Assembly (NCBI RefSeq): GCF_028826105.1
Contig: NZ_JAQGPL010000001.1
Coordinates: 1,142,501-1,206,500 of the forward strand
Direction: 5' to 3'
From: Paenibacillus humicola
GTDB lineage: Bacteria; Bacillota; Bacilli; Paenibacillales; Paenibacillaceae
DNA length: 64,000 nt
The notes beneath the pieces were generated by a model. The model did not search any database. It was not told where the DNA came from and was given only the letters and a program-made list of their open reading frames with translations. How positions within the stretch are numbered: position 1 is the stretch's first letter; each line of letters begins with the position of its first letter. This document shows, in pieces, positions 52,103 through 61,488 of the stretch. A program made the position numbers and the translations under genes.

Positions 52103-53053
52103 ATGAGCAACTCGCTAGGCGCGAAGACGGAGGTGCCCGACCTGGAAAGCCAATACCAAGATATCAAACAAGGGGAAAAAGGGGCTTGGGTCAGCATTGC
52201 CGCCTACATTGTGCTGTCCGGTGCGAAGCTTGCGGCTGGCTACGGCTTTGCCTCGCAGGCGCTGATCGCCGACGGCTTCAATAACTTGACCGACATTATC
52301 GCTTCGACCGCCGTGCTGATCGGCCTGCGCATCTCGCAGAAGCCGCCGGACGAGGACCATGCATACGGCCATTTCCGGGCGGAGACGATCGCTGCCCTGA
52401 TCGCATCCTTCATTATGGCGACGGTCGGCATCCAGGTGCTCATCAGCTCCGTTAAATCGCTGTTTGCGGATCACCGCACGGCGCCGGATTGGCTCTCGGC
52501 CTGGGTGGCGCTGGCGGCGGGCGGCTGCATGCTGCTTGTTTATTTGTATAACCGCCGGCTCGCGAAACGGATTCATAACCATGCGCTTATGGCGGCGGCC
52601 AAGGACAATTTGTCCGATGCGCTCGTGAGCGCCGGCGCCGCCGTCGGCATCATCGGGTCGCAGCTCGGCCTGCCCTGGCTCGATCCCGTCGCCGCGCTGG
52701 CGGTCGGCGGCATCATCTGCAAGACGGCGTGGGATATCTTTTACAGCGCGACGCATGCGCTCACGGACGGCTTCAACGAGGAGGAGCTGCATACGCTGCG
52801 CGGCACGATCGAACGGACGAAAGGCGTGCGGTCGATCAAGGACATCAAAGCGCGCGTGCACGGCAGCAATGTGCTGGTCGACGTCGTCGTCCAGGTCGAC
52901 CCGGAGCTGACGCTGCTGGAAAGCCACCGCATCTGCGACGAAATCGAGCGGCGCATGGAGCGCAAGCACAATATTATGAGCGTTCACGTTCACGTCGAAC
53001 CGCTGGATCAGGGCGAAGCCGGCCTGCTGGCAGGCGACGAGCTGCGCTCGTAA
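52103..53053 (+). CDS. Cation diffusion facilitator, probable Mn2+ exporter (MneP-like)
   Basis: The 316-residue protein has six TM helices (about 28-220) and a C-terminal cytosolic ferredoxin-like domain (about 225-305, HVHVEP). The metal site A appears as DGFNNLTD in helix 2 and KDNLSDAL in helix 5, giving the N-D-D-D ligand set seen in Mn2+ exporters such as MntE and MneP, and not the H/D set of zinc exporters. It exports the ion in exchange for protons. The ribosome site is weak (ATAGGTTGACGATAC before the ATG). Confidence 0.88.
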   Translation: MSNSLGAKTEVPDLESQYQDIKQGEKGAWVSIAAYIVLSGAKLAAGYGFASQALIADGFNNLTDIIASTAVLIGLRISQKPPDEDHAYGHFRAETIAALIASFIMATVGIQVLISSVKSLFADHRTAPDWLSAWVALAAGGCMLLVYLYNRRLAKRIHNHALMAAAKDNLSDALVSAGAAVGIIGSQLGLPWLDPVAALAVGGIICKTAWDIFYSATHALTDGFNEEELHTLRGTIERTKGVRSIKDIKARVHGSNVLVDVVVQVDPELTLLESHRICDEIERRMERKHNIMSVHVHVEPLDQGEAGLLAGDELRS

Positions 53054-53088
53054 AACCATTTGTTCATAATTTCCTCGCTTGGCCGTCG

Positions 53089-53126
53089 GCCGGCGTCCCG
53101 GAAGGGGCGCCGGCTTTCTTTTTTTT
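53089..53126 (+). terminator. Terminator of the CDF gene
   Basis: GCCGGCGTCCC pairs with GGGGCGCCGGC, followed by TTTCTTTTTTTT. Confidence 0.9.
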
Positions 53127-53225
53127 GGCGGCTTCTCCTTCCCCTGCATACTGTATTTCCATTCGAGCCATCCTAATTTTGTTCAAGCAATCGAAAAGCA
53201 ACGAATCGAGGAGGCAGATCCACAG

Positions 53226-53822
53226 GTGCGATGGAATAACGCCGGCGAGCTGCCGGACCGCTATGAGAAAGATCTGCTGCAGCTCCTTGTACGGGACCCG
53301 CATACGCTGTTCGTTTACTGGGAAATCGGGAACCGGAAAAGATGGCTGGCCGCGCAGCACTTCGGGTGCGACTGGCATGTACTGCCCAAGGTGCTGCGGA
53401 TATACGACGTGACGGGCGTTTATTTCAACGGCGGCAACAGCAACGGCTATTTCGATATCGAGACGACGCCGGAGGCGAATAGCTGGTACATACTCGGCGT
53501 TCACGCCGCTGCGACGTATACGGTCGATTTCGGCACCTACACCTGGAACCGGCAGTTCGTGCCGCTCCTCAGGTCCAACTTTGCCGCGACGCCGCGCGAC
53601 ACGCCGCCGGCATTCGGGGAACCGGTCATCGCCGCCTGGCCGGCTTCCAGCCCGTATGGGGAACGGATCGCGCCGCATCTGTTCGAAAATATTTCGACCC
53701 TTGCGCAAATTCGGAAAGGGGGCATCAGCCTGGATGATGAACAAAGTGAGGCCGAGGCCGGTCTGCAAAGGGTATTTTACCCTGGCGCTTCACATGCATC
53801 TGCCTTATATCCGCCATCATGA
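53226..53822 (+). CDS. DUF4912-domain protein of the glucan operon
   Basis: The 198-residue protein has the DUF4912 pattern: PDRYEKDLLQLLVRDPHTLFVYWEIG, LRIYDVTG, and the sugar-module-like GVHAAATYTVDFGTY. The domain is beta-rich and recalls carbohydrate-binding folds. The start is GTG 53226, 11 bases after GAGGAGG. Its 3' end overlaps the next gene by 89 bases, so the products are tightly coupled. It is the first gene of the glucan operon (53226-61292). The function is unknown; guiding the GH57-GT4 protein to glucan is possible. Confidence 0.8.
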   Translation: MRWNNAGELPDRYEKDLLQLLVRDPHTLFVYWEIGNRKRWLAAQHFGCDWHVLPKVLRIYDVTGVYFNGGNSNGYFDIETTPEANSWYILGVHAAATYTVDFGTYTWNRQFVPLLRSNFAATPRDTPPAFGEPVIAAWPASSPYGERIAPHLFENISTLAQIRKGGISLDDEQSEAEAGLQRVFYPGASHASALYPPS

Positions 53823-56622
53823 TCGCGACGATTACATGGAGGAGCGGTGGTTTTACGAGGCGATGCTCGAGACGTATTTGCCGCTTCTCGGGATGATGGA
53901 GCGGCTGGCGGCCGAAGGCGTGGATTACCGGATCACGCTGTCGATGACGCCGACGCTGTTGTCGCTGCTCGAGGATCCGCTTATGCAGCGCCGTTTCCTT
54001 TCCCACCTGGACAAGCTGATCCGCCTCGCCGGAAGCGAGACCGAACGTCTGGCAGGCGATGCCGCCCTGGAGCCGCTCGCCCGCATGTACGAGAGGCGGT
54101 TCTGCGAGCTGAGGTCGATGTATCTTGCTTCGGACATGCAGCTCATTCCCCGCTTTAAAGCGCTGCAGGATGCGGGCAAAATCGAAATTATGACGTGCGC
54201 CGCCACCCATGCTTTCCTGCCGCTGATCAAAACGGAGGAGGCGGTAAAAGCGCAGATCGCGACGGGAGCCGCCGATTACGAGCGCCATTTCGGACGCCGC
54301 CCGCGCGGGATATGGCTTCCGGAGTGCGCGTATGCCATCGGCATCGACCGCGTGCTGAAGCAGTACGGCATCGAATATTTCATCTGCGATTCGGCGGCCG
54401 TGGAGCATGCGACGCCCAGAGCCAACCGCGAGCTGTACGCTCCGCTCATCACGCCTTACGGCGTCTCGGCGTTCCCGCGCGACCCGCAGTCGTCGAAGCA
54501 GGTATGGAGCTCGCAGGAGGGTTATCCCGGCGATTTCGACTACCGGGAATATTACCGCGACATCGGCTGGGATTTGGGCTGGGAATCGGAAGCGGCATGG
54601 CGCTATATCCAGCCGTACGTCCTTCCGACGAACGAGCGGGTGAACACGGGCATCAAATATTACCGGATCACGTCCAAAGGCAATCATAAGGAGCCTTATA
54701 ACCCCGATTGGGCCGCGCGGAAAGCGGCCATGCAGGCCGATCATTTCATCGCCAGCCGGACGGCTCAGGCCGAGCGGGCGCATGCGTACCTCGACCGGAT
54801 TCCGCTCATGCTGTCGCCGTACGATGCGGAGCTGTTCGGGCACTGGTGGTACGAAGGGCCGCTCTGGATCGAGGAGCTGTGCCGGAAGCTGTTTTACGAT
54901 CAGCATCAGCTGCAGATGATAACGCCGTCCGAATATTTGGACCGGTACCCGCTGTCGGACACCGGCAGACTGCGCGATTCGAGCTGGGGCCGGAACGCGT
55001 CGGCGGAAGTGTGGCTGCAGGGCGCGAACGACTGGGTTTACCGCCATCTGCACGAGGCCGAGGAGCGGATGATCGGCCTTGCGACCGCGCATGCCGATTT
55101 GGCCGGGGAGCGGGTGCTGCGCGGCCTGACGCGCCGCGCGCTGAACCAGGCGGCGCGCGAGCTGATGCTGGCGCAAAGCAGCGACTGGGCGTTCATTATG
55201 GACGCCGGCACGGTAACGGACTATGCGGCTGCCCGCACGAAAAAGCACCTGCTGGCGTTTCACCGGCTGTGCGACGCCGTCGAGCGGGACGAGCTCGATC
55301 CGGTTTATATTCAGGAATTGGAACAACAGGACAACTGTTTCCCGCTCCTTTCGTTCGCAGATTATATCGCCATCCAGCCGCTTTCGCCCGTCCGGCTGCT
55401 GTCGGCGCACGCCTGGGAACGGGTGCTGGCCGAAACGAAGGGCAAGCGCAATGTGGTCATGCTGGCCTGGGAATATCCGCCGAAGAACGTCGGCGGCCTG
55501 TCCAAGGCGGTATGCGAGCTCGCGAGAGAGCTGGCTTCCCGGGGCGAGGCGGTCCATGTCGTGACGACTTCGCATTTCGGAGCGCCCTACTTCGAAAAGG
55601 CGGACGGCGTGTATGTGCACCGGGTGCCGATACTCGTCTCGGGCGACACCGATTTCATTCACTGGATGTTCGAAATGAACCTGGCGATGACGGATCATCT
55701 CGTGCAGTGGATCGAAGCGGGCGGGCGGGTCGACGTGCTGCATGCGCACGACTGGATGGTTTATTATGCGGCGCGCGAAATCAAACACAGCTACGGCATT
55801 CCGCTGGTGGCCACGATTCACGCGACCGAATGGGGGCGCAACGGCGGGGCGCTTCATACCGAGCTTCATCACCGCATTCACAATATCGAATGGAGCCTGA
55901 CGTACGAAGCGGCGAAGGTGATCGTCTGCAGCCGCACGATGGCGGAGGAGGTCCGCAGGTGCTTCGGGCTGCCTCCCGATAAGATTGTGCTGGTGCCGAA
56001 CGGCATCGCCTTGTCCCCGTATGCGGGGCATGTTCCGGCGAAGCAGGTTGACGGCCGGGTCGTGTTTTTTATCGGCCGGCTCGTTTACGAGAAGGGCGTT
56101 CATGTGCTGCTGCAGGCCGCGCCGCACATTTTCCGCCTTGTGCCGGATGCCGTGATCTATATCGCCGGCTCGGGCCCGATGGAGCATACGCTGCGGCAGC
56201 AGGCGGCCGTGTACGGGGACCGCGTCCGGTTTCTGGGCTTTGTGGACGAAGCCGAGAAAGCGGCCTGGCTGGCGAGAGCCGACGTCGTCGTGATCCCGAG
56301 CCTGTATGAGCCGTTCGGCCTTGTCGCGCTTGAGGCGATGCAGTTCCGCCGTCCGCTCGTGGTGTCCGACACCGGCGGGCTTGCCGACCTGGTGCGGCAC
56401 GGCGAGGACGGCTACAAGGCGCTTCCCGGCCATGTCGATTCGCTCGCCTGGCATGTGACGGAACAGCTGCTCGCGCCGGCTAAAGGTACGGCGATGGCGG
56501 AGGAAGCTTATCGCAAAACGACCGGGGAATTCGGCTGGGAGAAGCTGGCCGCCCGGACGGCCGCGGTGTACGAGACGGAGATCGGCAAAGCGGGCGCGGG
56601 AAAGGAGGAGGCTCGCCTATGA
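53734..56622 (+). CDS. GH57 branching-enzyme-like and GT4 glycosyltransferase fusion
   Basis: The 962-residue protein has a GH57 domain (about 15-380) with candidate nucleophile E197 (WLPECAY) and acid D364 (SPYDAELFGHWWYEG), a helical DUF1957-type bundle (about 430-560), and a GT4 glycogen-synthase-like domain (about 573-950) with EYPPKNVGGLSK, a GT4 core and the EPFGLVALE motif (E859/E867). GH57 branching enzymes create alpha-1,6 branches, and GT4 elongates alpha-1,4-glucan. Both in one chain suggests linked elongation and branching. ATG 53734 lies 11 bases after AAAGGGGG and overlaps DUF4912. The stop overlaps the next start (ATGA). Confidence 0.93.
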   Translation: MMNKVRPRPVCKGYFTLALHMHLPYIRHHDRDDYMEERWFYEAMLETYLPLLGMMERLAAEGVDYRITLSMTPTLLSLLEDPLMQRRFLSHLDKLIRLAGSETERLAGDAALEPLARMYERRFCELRSMYLASDMQLIPRFKALQDAGKIEIMTCAATHAFLPLIKTEEAVKAQIATGAADYERHFGRRPRGIWLPECAYAIGIDRVLKQYGIEYFICDSAAVEHATPRANRELYAPLITPYGVSAFPRDPQSSKQVWSSQEGYPGDFDYREYYRDIGWDLGWESEAAWRYIQPYVLPTNERVNTGIKYYRITSKGNHKEPYNPDWAARKAAMQADHFIASRTAQAERAHAYLDRIPLMLSPYDAELFGHWWYEGPLWIEELCRKLFYDQHQLQMITPSEYLDRYPLSDTGRLRDSSWGRNASAEVWLQGANDWVYRHLHEAEERMIGLATAHADLAGERVLRGLTRRALNQAARELMLAQSSDWAFIMDAGTVTDYAAARTKKHLLAFHRLCDAVERDELDPVYIQELEQQDNCFPLLSFADYIAIQPLSPVRLLSAHAWERVLAETKGKRNVVMLAWEYPPKNVGGLSKAVCELARELASRGEAVHVVTTSHFGAPYFEKADGVYVHRVPILVSGDTDFIHWMFEMNLAMTDHLVQWIEAGGRVDVLHAHDWMVYYAAREIKHSYGIPLVATIHATEWGRNGGALHTELHHRIHNIEWSLTYEAAKVIVCSRTMAEEVRRCFGLPPDKIVLVPNGIALSPYAGHVPAKQVDGRVVFFIGRLVYEKGVHVLLQAAPHIFRLVPDAVIYIAGSGPMEHTLRQQAAVYGDRVRFLGFVDEAEKAAWLARADVVVIPSLYEPFGLVALEAMQFRRPLVVSDTGGLADLVRHGEDGYKALPGHVDSLAWHVTEQLLAPAKGTAMAEEAYRKTTGEFGWEKLAARTAAVYETEIGKAGAGKEEARL

Positions 56623-59021
56623 AGGCGGTCATCATGGCCGGAGGCAAGGGCACGAGGCTTCGGCCGCTTACATGCGATCTTCCGAAGCCGATGGTTCCGC
56701 TTTTAAATAAACCTTGTATGGCATATATTATCGAATTGCTGCGTAAACACGGTATAAAGGAAATCGCCGTGACGACGCAGTACTTGCCGGAGGCGATAGC
56801 CGGATATTTCGGCGACGGCGCGGATTACGGCGTGCGGCTCGTTTACTTCGACGAGACGGAGCCGCTCGGCACGGCGGGCAGCGTCCGGAACGCCGCTTCC
56901 TTCCTCGATGAGCGGTTCATCGTAATCAGCGGCGATGCGCTGACCGATATCGATCTGACCGAGGCCCGGCGGTTTCATGAGGAGCGCGAAGCGGCAGCGA
57001 CGATGGTGCTGTCGCGAGCGAGCATGCCGGTGGAATTCGGCGTCGTGTTAACGGAGCCGGACGGCAAAATCACCCGTTTCCTCGAGAAGCCCGACTGGTC
57101 GGAGGTGTTCAGCGATACGGTCAACACCGGCATTTATATTCTGGAGCCCGAGCTGCTCGAGCTGATTCCCGAAGGCGCCGCCTACGATTTCAGCAAAGAG
57201 CTGTTCCCCCGGCTGCTGACGGCCGGCGCTCCGCTGTACGGCTATGTGACGGACCGGTATTGGTCGGATATCGGCAGCATCGAGCAGTACAAAACGACCC
57301 AGTTTGACATGCTGGACGGGAAGGTGCGGCTCGAGCTGGACGGCCAGCCGATCGCCCCGGGCGTGTTCGCCGCCGCCGGCGCTTCGATCCATCCGGCAAG
57401 CCGGATCGTCGGCCCGGCTTACATCGGCCCGGAGGCGCACGTCGGCGATGGAGCGGTTATCGGACCTTACGCGATCGTCGGCGCTTCCTCGCGCATTGAA
57501 GGCGGGTCCGTCGTCGGCCGCTCCATCCTGTGGCGCGAAGCCCGCATCGGGCGCGGCGCGGAGCTGGACGGCTCGCTGCTCTGCAATCACACCAGCCTGA
57601 TGGCCGGGGCCCGCTGCGAGCCCGAATCCGTCGTCGGCAGCCACTGCGTCATCGGCCGGAAGGCGGCGGTCCGCAGCCATGTCAAGCTGTGGCCGAAGAA
57701 GCGGGTGCAGGATGAAGCGCACGTAACCGGTACGCTCGTCTGGGGCGAGACGGCTCCCGCCCGTCTGTTCGGGGAATGGGGGGCGGAAGGCGCGGCCGGC
57801 GTCGAAATGACGCCCGAGTTCGTCTCCCGGTTCGGCGCCGCGTTCGGCTCCCAGCTGTCCCCCGGAAGCGGTATCCTGGTCGGCGCCTCGCAGCATGAAT
57901 TCGCTTCCCTTCTGAAAGATGCGCTGATCCCCGCCCTCCGGTCCGTCGGCATCGACTGCATCGATTGCGGCGCCGTACCGGCGGAAGCGCTGCGCGCGCA
58001 TGTGCCGGAGGCCGGGCTGGTCGGCGCCCTGCACGTGTTGTATACGCCGCTCGCCGATTCCGGCCTGATCCGCATCGAATGCAGCGACCGCTCCGGCCTG
58101 CCGATCGACAAGGCGGCGGAACGGAAAATCGAACAGGCGCTGCGGCACGACGATTTCCGAAGGCCGCGTCCGGACGCCGCGGGCCGTCTGATTCCGGCGG
58201 ACGGCGGGGCGATACTGGAGGCGTACGCGCGCCGTTTCGGCGAGGCGGTCGGCTGGGACGGTCACGCCCGGCTCGGGCGGCTTGCCATCGCCGCCGACGA
58301 GTGGGTTTATGCCAACGCCGAAGCGCTTCTTCGTCCGGGCGCGGACGAGATCGTGCGGAGCGGGCCGGCGTACGACCTGACGGCGCTCGCCCGGACGGAG
58401 GCGGATCTGCACATCGCGCTTGATAACGGCGGCCGCGAATGGACGGCGCTCGGCGCGGACGGCGCCCCGCTCGGCGGCGAAGAGCTGCTGCTGGCCGCGC
58501 TGCTGGCAGCGTTCCACCGCCGCCCGGGCGTCGTCCTCGGCCTGCCGGTGTATGCGCCGGCCGCCGCGGACAGCATCGCCGAAGGGCTCGGCGGGCGGGT
58601 CGTCCGCGCCAAACGGACGCCACGGGAGCTGCTCGCGGCGGGCGGGGACCCGCTGTTTCACCCGCTCACGAGCGGGATTTACGCCGCTGCCGGCGTGATG
58701 CGGCATATGGCGGCGACGGGTCTTGCGCCGGAGCAGATGCTGGCTCCGATTGCGAAGCCGTACCGGCGGCATGCGGCTGTCGCCTGCCCGTGGGAGATCA
58801 AAGGATCGGCGCTGCGCCAAATGGCGGACGGTCTCGCAGCCGCCGCCGGTCCGGTGGAAATGACCGACGGACTCAAGATTTCCGAGGAACAGGGTACCAT
58901 ATGGATATGGCCCGATGCGGATGCGCCGACGCTGCGCATTATCGCCGAGAGCGTCAGCGCGGAGACGGCAGCCGACCTGCTGGGGCGCTATGTATCCGAC
59001 GTGAAGCGGGTACTGAATTAA
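56619..59021 (+). CDS. Nucleotidyltransferase, left-handed beta-helix and degenerate phosphohexomutase
   Basis: The 800-residue protein has a sugar-1-phosphate nucleotidyltransferase domain (about 1-235; GGKGTRLRP at 8-16), beta-helix repeats (about 250-375), and a phosphohexomutase-like part (about 385-800). The first domain looks active (KP, GDALTDIDL, FLEKP). In the mutase part the catalytic Ser loop TASHNP is replaced by ALHVLYTP (about 470-477), and the metal loop DGDADR by DNGGRE (about 602-607), so phosphotransfer seems lost. It may supply NDP-glucose for the GT4 enzyme encoded just upstream (ATGA overlap). The domain order is common in actinobacteria and cyanobacteria under names like ManC-like. 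Confidence 0.88.
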   Translation: MKAVIMAGGKGTRLRPLTCDLPKPMVPLLNKPCMAYIIELLRKHGIKEIAVTTQYLPEAIAGYFGDGADYGVRLVYFDETEPLGTAGSVRNAASFLDERFIVISGDALTDIDLTEARRFHEEREAAATMVLSRASMPVEFGVVLTEPDGKITRFLEKPDWSEVFSDTVNTGIYILEPELLELIPEGAAYDFSKELFPRLLTAGAPLYGYVTDRYWSDIGSIEQYKTTQFDMLDGKVRLELDGQPIAPGVFAAAGASIHPASRIVGPAYIGPEAHVGDGAVIGPYAIVGASSRIEGGSVVGRSILWREARIGRGAELDGSLLCNHTSLMAGARCEPESVVGSHCVIGRKAAVRSHVKLWPKKRVQDEAHVTGTLVWGETAPARLFGEWGAEGAAGVEMTPEFVSRFGAAFGSQLSPGSGILVGASQHEFASLLKDALIPALRSVGIDCIDCGAVPAEALRAHVPEAGLVGALHVLYTPLADSGLIRIECSDRSGLPIDKAAERKIEQALRHDDFRRPRPDAAGRLIPADGGAILEAYARRFGEAVGWDGHARLGRLAIAADEWVYANAEALLRPGADEIVRSGPAYDLTALARTEADLHIALDNGGREWTALGADGAPLGGEELLLAALLAAFHRRPGVVLGLPVYAPAAADSIAEGLGGRVVRAKRTPRELLAAGGDPLFHPLTSGIYAAAGVMRHMAATGLAPEQMLAPIAKPYRRHAAVACPWEIKGSALRQMADGLAAAAGPVEMTDGLKISEEQGTIWIWPDADAPTLRIIAESVSAETAADLLGRYVSDVKRVLN

Positions 59022-59049
59022 AGCTTCAACAACGAGGAGGCGGTTTACG

Positions 59050-59304
59050 ATGCTGGTACCGGTAGAATCGAAGCAAATTGCGTATTGCTCGTACAACGAG
59101 CGTGAAAGGACGCTGCACCTGTATTACCATACAGGGGAAGTGGTCGCCTGTCCTTCCGTCAAAAAATCCGATTTCGAATCGGCGCTCGAATCGCCGAACC
59201 GTTACGACGCCCTGATGAAAGTGGCGCAGCAAAAAGGCCACGTGGCCCAAAGCGACGCCGAAGCCCCGGTTCAGTTAGGAGATGCCGCATGGCCAGACCA
59301 CTAG
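59050..59304 (+). CDS. KTSC-like small protein
   Basis: The 84-residue protein reads as a KTSC domain: VESKQIAYCSYNERERTLHLYYHTGEVVACPSV (strands) then a helix with ALESPNRYDALMKVAQQKG. KTSC domains are small and probably bind RNA or proteins. GAGGAGG lies 10 bases before the ATG. It overlaps the GH15 gene by 16 bases and lies 28 bases after the nucleotidyltransferase gene, so it is in the glucan operon. Confidence 0.75.
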   Translation: MLVPVESKQIAYCSYNERERTLHLYYHTGEVVACPSVKKSDFESALESPNRYDALMKVAQQKGHVAQSDAEAPVQLGDAAWPDH

Positions 59305-61292
59305 TCGTCGGGAACGGAAAGCTGCTCGTCAATCTTGACGAGCACGCGTTCGTTCGCGATATTTATTATCCGTACGTCGGGGAGTACAACCATGTCAGCG
59401 GGCAGTACTGCCGCCTGGGAATTTGGGTCGATAACCGGTTTCTGTGGCTGGACGATGCGTCCTGGGAAATCGCAAACCGCTACGAGGATTCATCGATGCT
59501 CACACGAACGGAGGCTCGTCACCGGGAAACCGGGATCCGGCTTGTCATTCTGGGGTGCGTGCATCAGCGCGATCCCGTATTTCTGCGCAGCGTCGAGGTG
59601 TTCAACGAACGCGGAGAAGAGCGCGAGGTGCGGCTCTTTTTCCACCAGGATCTCAGCATATCGGAAAATGAGGTCGGCGACACCGCCGCTTTCGTACCGG
59701 AAAACAACAGTATGGTTCATTACAAACGGCAGTATTACTTCATGTTCAACGGCAGTACCGGCGATGGCGACAGCGGCGTACACGAATATTCGACCGGGGT
59801 CAAACGGTTCAATCATGCGAAAGGCACCTGGGTCGACGCCGAGGACGGCAAGCTCTCCTGCAATCCGATCGCGCAGGGCTCGGTCGACAGCGTCGTCGGA
59901 TTCCGGCTGCGCGTGCCGGGCTCGGCGAGCCGCAAAATGCATTACTGGATGACGATCGGCAAAAACATGCTCGACGTGAAGACGCTCGACGCGTACGTCC
60001 GCGAAAACGATCCCGAAAAGCTGATGATGCGGGTTCATATTTATTGGAAGCACTGGGTGAACAAAGTCCAAAAAGATTTTGGCGATTTGACCGAAGAGGC
60101 GATCCGCCTGTACAAGCTGAGCCTGCTGGTCGTGCGAACGCAAACGGACGTCAGGGGGGCCATCACCGCTGCTAACGATTCGGACATCATGCAGTTCAAC
60201 CGGGACCATTACAGCTACGTCTGGCCGCGGGACGGCGCCATGATCGCATCGGCCGTTTCGATGGCGGGCTATTGGGACATGGTCAAAGAATTTTTCCGGT
60301 TTTGCGCGGATGCCCTGTCGCCGGAAGGCTATCTGCACCATAAATACAACCCGGACGGCACGGTCGGCTCGAGCTGGCATCCGTTTATCGCGCACGGCAA
60401 AGCGCAGCTGCCCATTCAGGTCGACGAGACGGGGCTGGTGCTGGCGGCGTTCTGGCAGCTGTACAAAAGCAGCGGCGATCTCGAATTCGCCCAGTCGCTC
60501 TACAAACCGCTGATCCGCAAGGCGGGCCATTTTTTAAGCCGCTTCATCGATGAGGAGCTGAAGCTTCCTTCTCCAAGCTACGATTTGTGGGAGGAACGGT
60601 ACGGCATCTTCACGTATTCCGTTGCGGCCGTTCAGGCCGGGCTGGCGGCGGCCTCGAATTTCTGCTATTTGTTCGGCGACGACGAGCGGGGCGACCGTTT
60701 CAAGAACGTGGCCGAAGAGGTGAAGCAGGCGATTTTGACCCATTTGTGGGACGAGCAGCAAAACCGATTTATCCGCGGGCTGTACAAGCAGGGGGATAAA
60801 TGGGAAAAGGACATGACGCTGGAGAGCAGCGTATACGGCCTGATCGCTTTCGGCGTCCTGCCGGCGGACGATCCGCGGGCGGCCAGTACGATGCGCGCGA
60901 TCGAGCAGGGCTTGTCGGTCAAGACCGATATCGGAGGCATCGCGCGCTATTACAACGACTATTATTTTCAGCGGTCGAAGGATGTCTCGCGTATACCGGG
61001 CAATCCGTGGCCGATTTGCACGCTGTGGGTGGCCGAATGGCAGGTGTTTGCCGCCAAAACGGTGGAAGATCTGAAGAAGCCGCGCGAGGCGATTGAATGG
61101 GTCGTGAAGCATGCGCTGCCGACCGGCATCGTTTCGGAGCAGGTCGACCCGTTCACCGGCAAAACGCTGTCCGTCGCTCCTCTTACCTGGTCGCATGCCG
61201 CCTATATTTCAACCTGCGTCAATTATATGGATAAAATGGCGCAATTGAAGGCGGGATCCACCGTTCCGGATTCAGTATCTTCCAGTAAATAA
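59289..61292 (+). CDS. GH15 glucoamylase/glucodextranase-like hydrolase
   Basis: The 667-residue protein has an N-terminal beta-supersandwich (about 1-260) and an (alpha/alpha)6 barrel (about 275-650). Catalytic acids can be proposed as E435 (DLWEERYG, general acid) and E617 (VSEQVDPFTG, general base). It has no signal peptide, so it works in the cytosol, most likely freeing glucose from the glucan made by the same operon or from trehalose-like products. GGAG lies 7 bases before the ATG. It is the last gene of the operon. Confidence 0.92.
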   Translation: MARPLVVGNGKLLVNLDEHAFVRDIYYPYVGEYNHVSGQYCRLGIWVDNRFLWLDDASWEIANRYEDSSMLTRTEARHRETGIRLVILGCVHQRDPVFLRSVEVFNERGEEREVRLFFHQDLSISENEVGDTAAFVPENNSMVHYKRQYYFMFNGSTGDGDSGVHEYSTGVKRFNHAKGTWVDAEDGKLSCNPIAQGSVDSVVGFRLRVPGSASRKMHYWMTIGKNMLDVKTLDAYVRENDPEKLMMRVHIYWKHWVNKVQKDFGDLTEEAIRLYKLSLLVVRTQTDVRGAITAANDSDIMQFNRDHYSYVWPRDGAMIASAVSMAGYWDMVKEFFRFCADALSPEGYLHHKYNPDGTVGSSWHPFIAHGKAQLPIQVDETGLVLAAFWQLYKSSGDLEFAQSLYKPLIRKAGHFLSRFIDEELKLPSPSYDLWEERYGIFTYSVAAVQAGLAAASNFCYLFGDDERGDRFKNVAEEVKQAILTHLWDEQQNRFIRGLYKQGDKWEKDMTLESSVYGLIAFGVLPADDPRAASTMRAIEQGLSVKTDIGGIARYYNDYYFQRSKDVSRIPGNPWPICTLWVAEWQVFAAKTVEDLKKPREAIEWVVKHALPTGIVSEQVDPFTGKTLSVAPLTWSHAAYISTCVNYMDKMAQLKAGSTVPDSVSSSK

Positions 61293-61451
61293 CTCCATAG
61301 GAAAATTAGTTCATAAAATCGACAATTGGAAACAATTACCGATTACAATCTCTTCCATGCCCGGGGTTAGTCCATATTTCCTGTTTTTGGGACAATAAAA
61401 TTGGAAATATAAAGAGCGATAAATTGCTGATAGCAATCAACATTTCATTTA

Positions 61452-61477
61452 GCATCCTTCCATGGATGCCTTTTTTT
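61452..61477 (+). terminator. Terminator of the glucan operon
   Basis: GCATCC pairs with GGATGC (loop TTCCAT), followed by C and seven T. It lies about 160 bases after the GH15 stop. Confidence 0.75.
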
Positions 61478-61488
61478 ACTATTTTAAA

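Noticed and set aside
53725..56454. Minus-strand frame of 909 codons
   Set aside because: Antisense to the GH57-GT4 gene, which has clear catalytic motifs; the antisense product has none.
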